Assembly: GCA_030840665.1 (NCBI GenBank)
Contig: JAVEEB010000052.1
Span: 1 to 8,708, forward strand
Reading direction: 5' to 3'
Length of the DNA stretch: 8,708 nucleotides
Source of the DNA: Frankiaceae bacterium
GTDB taxonomy: Bacteria; Actinomycetota; Actinomycetes; JAVEEB01
The notes under the pieces: model-generated
Database searches by the model: none
What the model was told of the DNA's origin: nothing
The model's input: only the letters and a program-made list of their open reading frames with translations
Position numbers and translations under genes: made by a program
Shown: positions 5,839 to 8,708 of the stretch, piece by piece
How positions within the stretch are numbered: the stretch's first letter is position 1
How the letters are laid out: every line of letters begins with the position of its first letter

Positions 5839-8708
5839 TCAGGTGGTGACGTTGGCTTGGAGACGCTGGAGAGTGGCCGGCAGGTCGGCCTCGGCAACGG
5901 GTCGGCTGAACAGGTAGCCCTGCGCAAACTGGCATCGCAGCCGCAGCAGGGCGTCCGCCTGCGCCTGCGTTTCCACGCCCTCCGCGACGCAGCTGACACC
6001 GACGACGTCCGCGAGCCCGATGACGCCGGCCACGATCGCTGATGCGTCCGGGTCGACGCCCAGCCCCGCCACGAACATGCGATCAATCTTGAGATGGTCG
6101 ACCGGCAACCGCTTGAGATACATCAGCGAGGAATAGCCGGTGCCGAAGTCGTCGATGGCGACGTGAACGCCAAGAAGGTGGAGGCGGCGAAGTGTCGCCT
6201 CGGCAGCGGCGACATCGGCCATCAGCCCGGTCTCGGTGACCTCCAGGCACAGCGCATCCGCCGCCAACCCCGTGTCCCTCAGCACCGATTGCACGCGGTC
6301 GTAGAGGCCCAAGTCGGCGAGTTCCCTGACCGAGAGGTTGACGGAGATGCGGAAACTTGGCTGCACGCTGCCGTCCCGGAGCCAGCCGGCGGTCGTTCGG
6401 CAGGCCGTTCGCAACGCGAACTCGCCAATGTCGACGATCAGCCGCGAGCGTTCCGCGACGCCGATGAACACATCCGGCGCGACGGACCCTCGGGTCGGGT
6501 GTTGCCAGCGGAGCAGGGCCTCCGCGCCGATGGGCCGTCCGGTCGCCAGGTGGACAAGAGGCTGGTAGTGCACCGACAGCTCGTTTCGCGGCAGGGCCTC
6601 ATGCAGATCGTTGCGGAGCCGCCACTCATCGAGGTCCTGGCTGCGGCGGTTGTCGTCGAACAGTTCCACCCGGTCCCCACCGTGCGCGCGCCCGAGTTGC
6701 ATGGCCGATTCGGCAGCACCGAGGAGCGCCTCTGCATCGCGGCCATCCGATCGCGCGATGCCGACCGTGACGGTGAGGACGACGGTGTTGCCGCGGACGG
6801 TCATCGGCTGAGAGATGGCCGCGCGGACGGCCTCGGCGCGGGCTATGACCTCCGTGACATCGCCGTGGGGGATGAGAACAAGGAATTCGTCGTCGTCGCG
6901 ACGCGCGACCGTGACTCCCGGCCCCGACACCGCCTCGAGCCTGTCCGCGACCGTGCTGAGAATCACGTCGCCGACGTCGTTGCCCAACGACTCGTTCATG
7001 CGGCGGAAATCGTCAATGTCGACGTACAGCACGGCGGCGGGCAGCCCATCCTCGGCCAGAACGAGTCCGCGGAGCCGGTCGGTCACGAGTGTGCGGTTCG
7101 GCAACCCCGTCACGTCGTCGTGCAGGGCGACGCGGTCCGCCTCTGCGGCCGCCGCCTTGCTCGCGGTGACGTCCACGAGGAGCGTCTGCGCTCCCGTGTT
7201 GACACCCACCGAGTCGAAGAGTGGGTGCACGGAGATCAGCAGCCAGGCGATGTCACCGTCTGCCCTGCGCGCCCTGATCTCGTAGCGCGCGTCCGCCCGC
7301 GTGACCCCCACCAGGGACTCCCGCGCTGCCAGCACCCAATCGTCGTCATGGAAGAGCCAGGCCGCGAAGTCCGTGCCGACGATGTCCGCGGGGGCCGCGC
7401 GGAGAATCTCACCCGCGCGCCGGCTCGCGAAGGTGATGGCGCCACTCGGGTCGCTCGTCATCACTCCCGACTCGGCGGAATCGACAAGGACGTCGTACCG
7501 ATGCTGAGCCCCGTGGATGCGTTCCTCGATCTCGATCGCCTCGGTGGCGTCGCGCAGGTGGACGATGACGCCGTTGACAGCGGCGTCATCCAGGAGGTTG
7601 GTCAGCTCCAGGTCCGCCCATCGGTACGCCCCGTCATGGTGTACGACGCGAACGCGCAGCGGCCCTGTCGGCCGCGGTGCGCCGACGATTCTGCGGAACG
7701 CTTCCGCCGCAACCTCCTGGTCGCTCGGATGCACCAGGTCCGTCAGGTCCCGGTCCAGAACGGCCGCAACGGAGTAGCCGTATGCCGTCGTGACGGCGGG
7801 CGAGGCAAACCTGATCAGGCGACGGGCGTCCGTGATGAGGACGACCTCGGAAGCGAGCTCACCCAAGCGGTGGAACGTAGCCCTTTCCCGCGTCAACGCC
7901 TCGGTCACGGTGTGGACGTCCGTGACGTCCTGGATGAGGAGGCCGACGTGCATGCGCTCGTTGCGCTCGTTCACCATGACGAATTCGCTCGCGATGCCGT
8001 GGACGAGCGACCCGTCGCTGCGCACGTAGCGGCGATTCGCCATGACCCGGCGGACCTCTCCGCTCACCAGTGTCATGCGAGCCGCGGTGGAGAAGGCGGC
8101 GCCGTCCGGGTGTTCGAAGGCGTCCGCGGGCGCGCCCACGAGCTCAACGGCCGGGTACCCGAGGAAGTCGGCCATCGCCGCGTTCACGTCCACGAACACG
8201 CCGTCGAGGCTGATCACCGCCTGCGGGATGCTCGTGTCGTTGAACTGCTGGCGCAAGCGTTCCTCGCTGAAGCGGAGAGCTGCCCGGGCAGCGACGACGT
8301 CGCTCATGTCCCGCATGATGACGGCGGCACGGGTCACGTGGCCGTCGGCATCCTTGATCGGCGATATCGACAACGTCACCGAGACGGTCGATCCGTCGCC
8401 GCGAAGGCGAGTCGTCTCCAAACCCGGAATCGCCACGCCGCGCGCGATGCGGGCGATGACGTCCAGCTGCTCGCCGTTGTCGTCCGCGGCGACGAAAGCG
8501 GTCACGGGGCTCCCGATGATGCTCTTCCGTGTCATACGCAGGAGTTGCTCTGCGTTGGCGTTGCAATCGGTGACGAGCGCCGACCCCACGTCGAAGATGA
8601 GAAGCGCGTCGGCAAGGGCGTCGACAACCGTCTCGAGGGTGCTCATGCGCTGCTGGGCGTACCGCAGCTCGGAGATCCTGGTGGCAACTCCGACTGTGCC
8701 GACGATGG
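5839..8708 (-). CDS. Multi-PAS sensor with degenerate GGDEF and intact EAL domain (c-di-GMP phosphodiesterase), 5' end probably truncated
   Basis: This is a cyclic-di-GMP signalling protein; numbering is from the Met at 8646, giving 935 residues. Four PAS sensor domains lie at about 5-120, 127-245, 257-375 and 385-500, followed by GGDEF (about 505-665) and EAL (about 680-925). The GGDEF signature reads DDDEF (584-588), the usual upstream RxxD inhibitory site is absent, and the GHxxGD segment reads GNDVGD, so diguanylate cyclase activity is unlikely. The EAL domain keeps its catalytic set: EALLRW (709-714), Asn770, Glu802, DDFGTGYSS (832-840), Lys853 in KID, EGVE (889-892) and Gln909. It should therefore hydrolyse c-di-GMP to pGpG. 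The frame is open for 20 more codons to the window edge, with helix-like sequence (RISELRYAQQR) and no Shine-Dalgarno before 8646. The true start therefore probably lies outside, perhaps with a membrane or sensor domain. The DUF1028 gene follows 71 bases downstream. PAS ligands are unknown. Confidence 0.93.
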   Translation of the reverse strand, partial: IVGTVGVATRISELRYAQQRMSTLETVVDALADALLIFDVGSALVTDCNANAEQLLRMTRKSIIGSPVTAFVAADDNGEQLDVIARIARGVAIPGLETTRLRGDGSTVSVTLSISPIKDADGHVTRAAVIMRDMSDVVAARAALRFSEERLRQQFNDTSIPQAVISLDGVFVDVNAAMADFLGYPAVELVGAPADAFEHPDGAAFSTAARMTLVSGEVRRVMANRRYVRSDGSLVHGIASEFVMVNERNERMHVGLLIQDVTDVHTVTEALTRERATFHRLGELASEVVLITDARRLIRFASPAVTTAYGYSVAAVLDRDLTDLVHPSDQEVAAEAFRRIVGAPRPTGPLRVRVVHHDGAYRWADLELTNLLDDAAVNGVIVHLRDATEAIEIEERIHGAQHRYDVLVDSAESGVMTSDPSGAITFASRRAGEILRAAPADIVGTDFAAWLFHDDDWVLAARESLVGVTRADARYEIRARRADGDIAWLLISVHPLFDSVGVNTGAQTLLVDVTASKAAAAEADRVALHDDVTGLPNRTLVTDRLRGLVLAEDGLPAAVLYVDIDDFRRMNESLGNDVGDVILSTVADRLEAVSGPGVTVARRDDDEFLVLIPHGDVTEVIARAEAVRAAISQPMTVRGNTVVLTVTVGIARSDGRDAEALLGAAESAMQLGRAHGGDRVELFDDNRRSQDLDEWRLRNDLHEALPRNELSVHYQPLVHLATGRPIGAEALLRWQHPTRGSVAPDVFIGVAERSRLIVDIGEFALRTACRTTAGWLRDGSVQPSFRISVNLSVRELADLGLYDRVQSVLRDTGLAADALCLEVTETGLMADVAAAEATLRRLHLLGVHVAIDDFGTGYSSLMYLKRLPVDHLKIDRMFVAGLGVDPDASAIVAGVIGLADVVGVSCVAEGVETQAQADALLRLRCQFAQGYLFSRPVAEADLPATLQRLQANVTT

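Noticed and set aside
5768..5935. N-terminal extension of the DUF1028 protein by 56 codons
   Set aside because: It overlaps the end of the GGDEF-EAL gene, is Arg/Pro/His-rich, and the family's conserved start motif begins just after the Met at 5767.

Overview
This is a high-GC window (estimated by eye at about two-thirds G+C), and every gene I can support is on the minus strand. The gene types, the GC bias and a subtilisin-like protease ending in Trp/Gly repeats suggest an actinobacterial (Actinomycetota) chromosome. I cannot place it below phylum from this sequence. I see no rRNA, tRNA, CRISPR array, insertion sequence or phage gene.

Layout in the direction of transcription (right to left): (1) 8708-5839, a multi-PAS GGDEF-EAL cyclic-di-GMP signalling protein whose 5' end probably lies beyond the window. 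Its EAL phosphodiesterase domain looks intact, but its GGDEF signature is DDDEF. (2) 5767-4871, a DUF1028 protein of unknown function with a C-terminal TPR-like region. (3) 4870-4538, about 330 bases without a gene, serving as leader for the next gene and holding a perfect 6+6 inverted repeat and a strong Shine-Dalgarno sequence. (4) 4537-2930, a secreted S8 (subtilisin-like) serine protease with signal peptide, I9-like propeptide, complete catalytic triad and a C-terminal array of eight Trp residues at exact five-residue spacing. (5) 2893-2847, a perfect 10-bp stem that looks like the protease terminator. (6) 2734-971, a half-size ABC exporter with fused membrane and ATPase domains. (7) 917-1, an MscS-type mechanosensitive channel whose 3' end is cut off by the window edge.

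The genes do not form one obvious pathway. The ABC exporter and MscS channel are about 50 bases apart and could be co-transcribed, as could the GGDEF-EAL and DUF1028 genes (71 bases apart). The protease appears to be its own transcription unit, with its own leader and terminator. The general theme is the cell envelope and sensing (secretion, export, osmotic relief, c-di-GMP turnover). I do not see a convincing new multi-gene system. The points most worth a second look are the periodic Trp array of the protease, the degenerate GGDEF domain beside an intact EAL domain, and the uncharacterised DUF1028-TPR protein.
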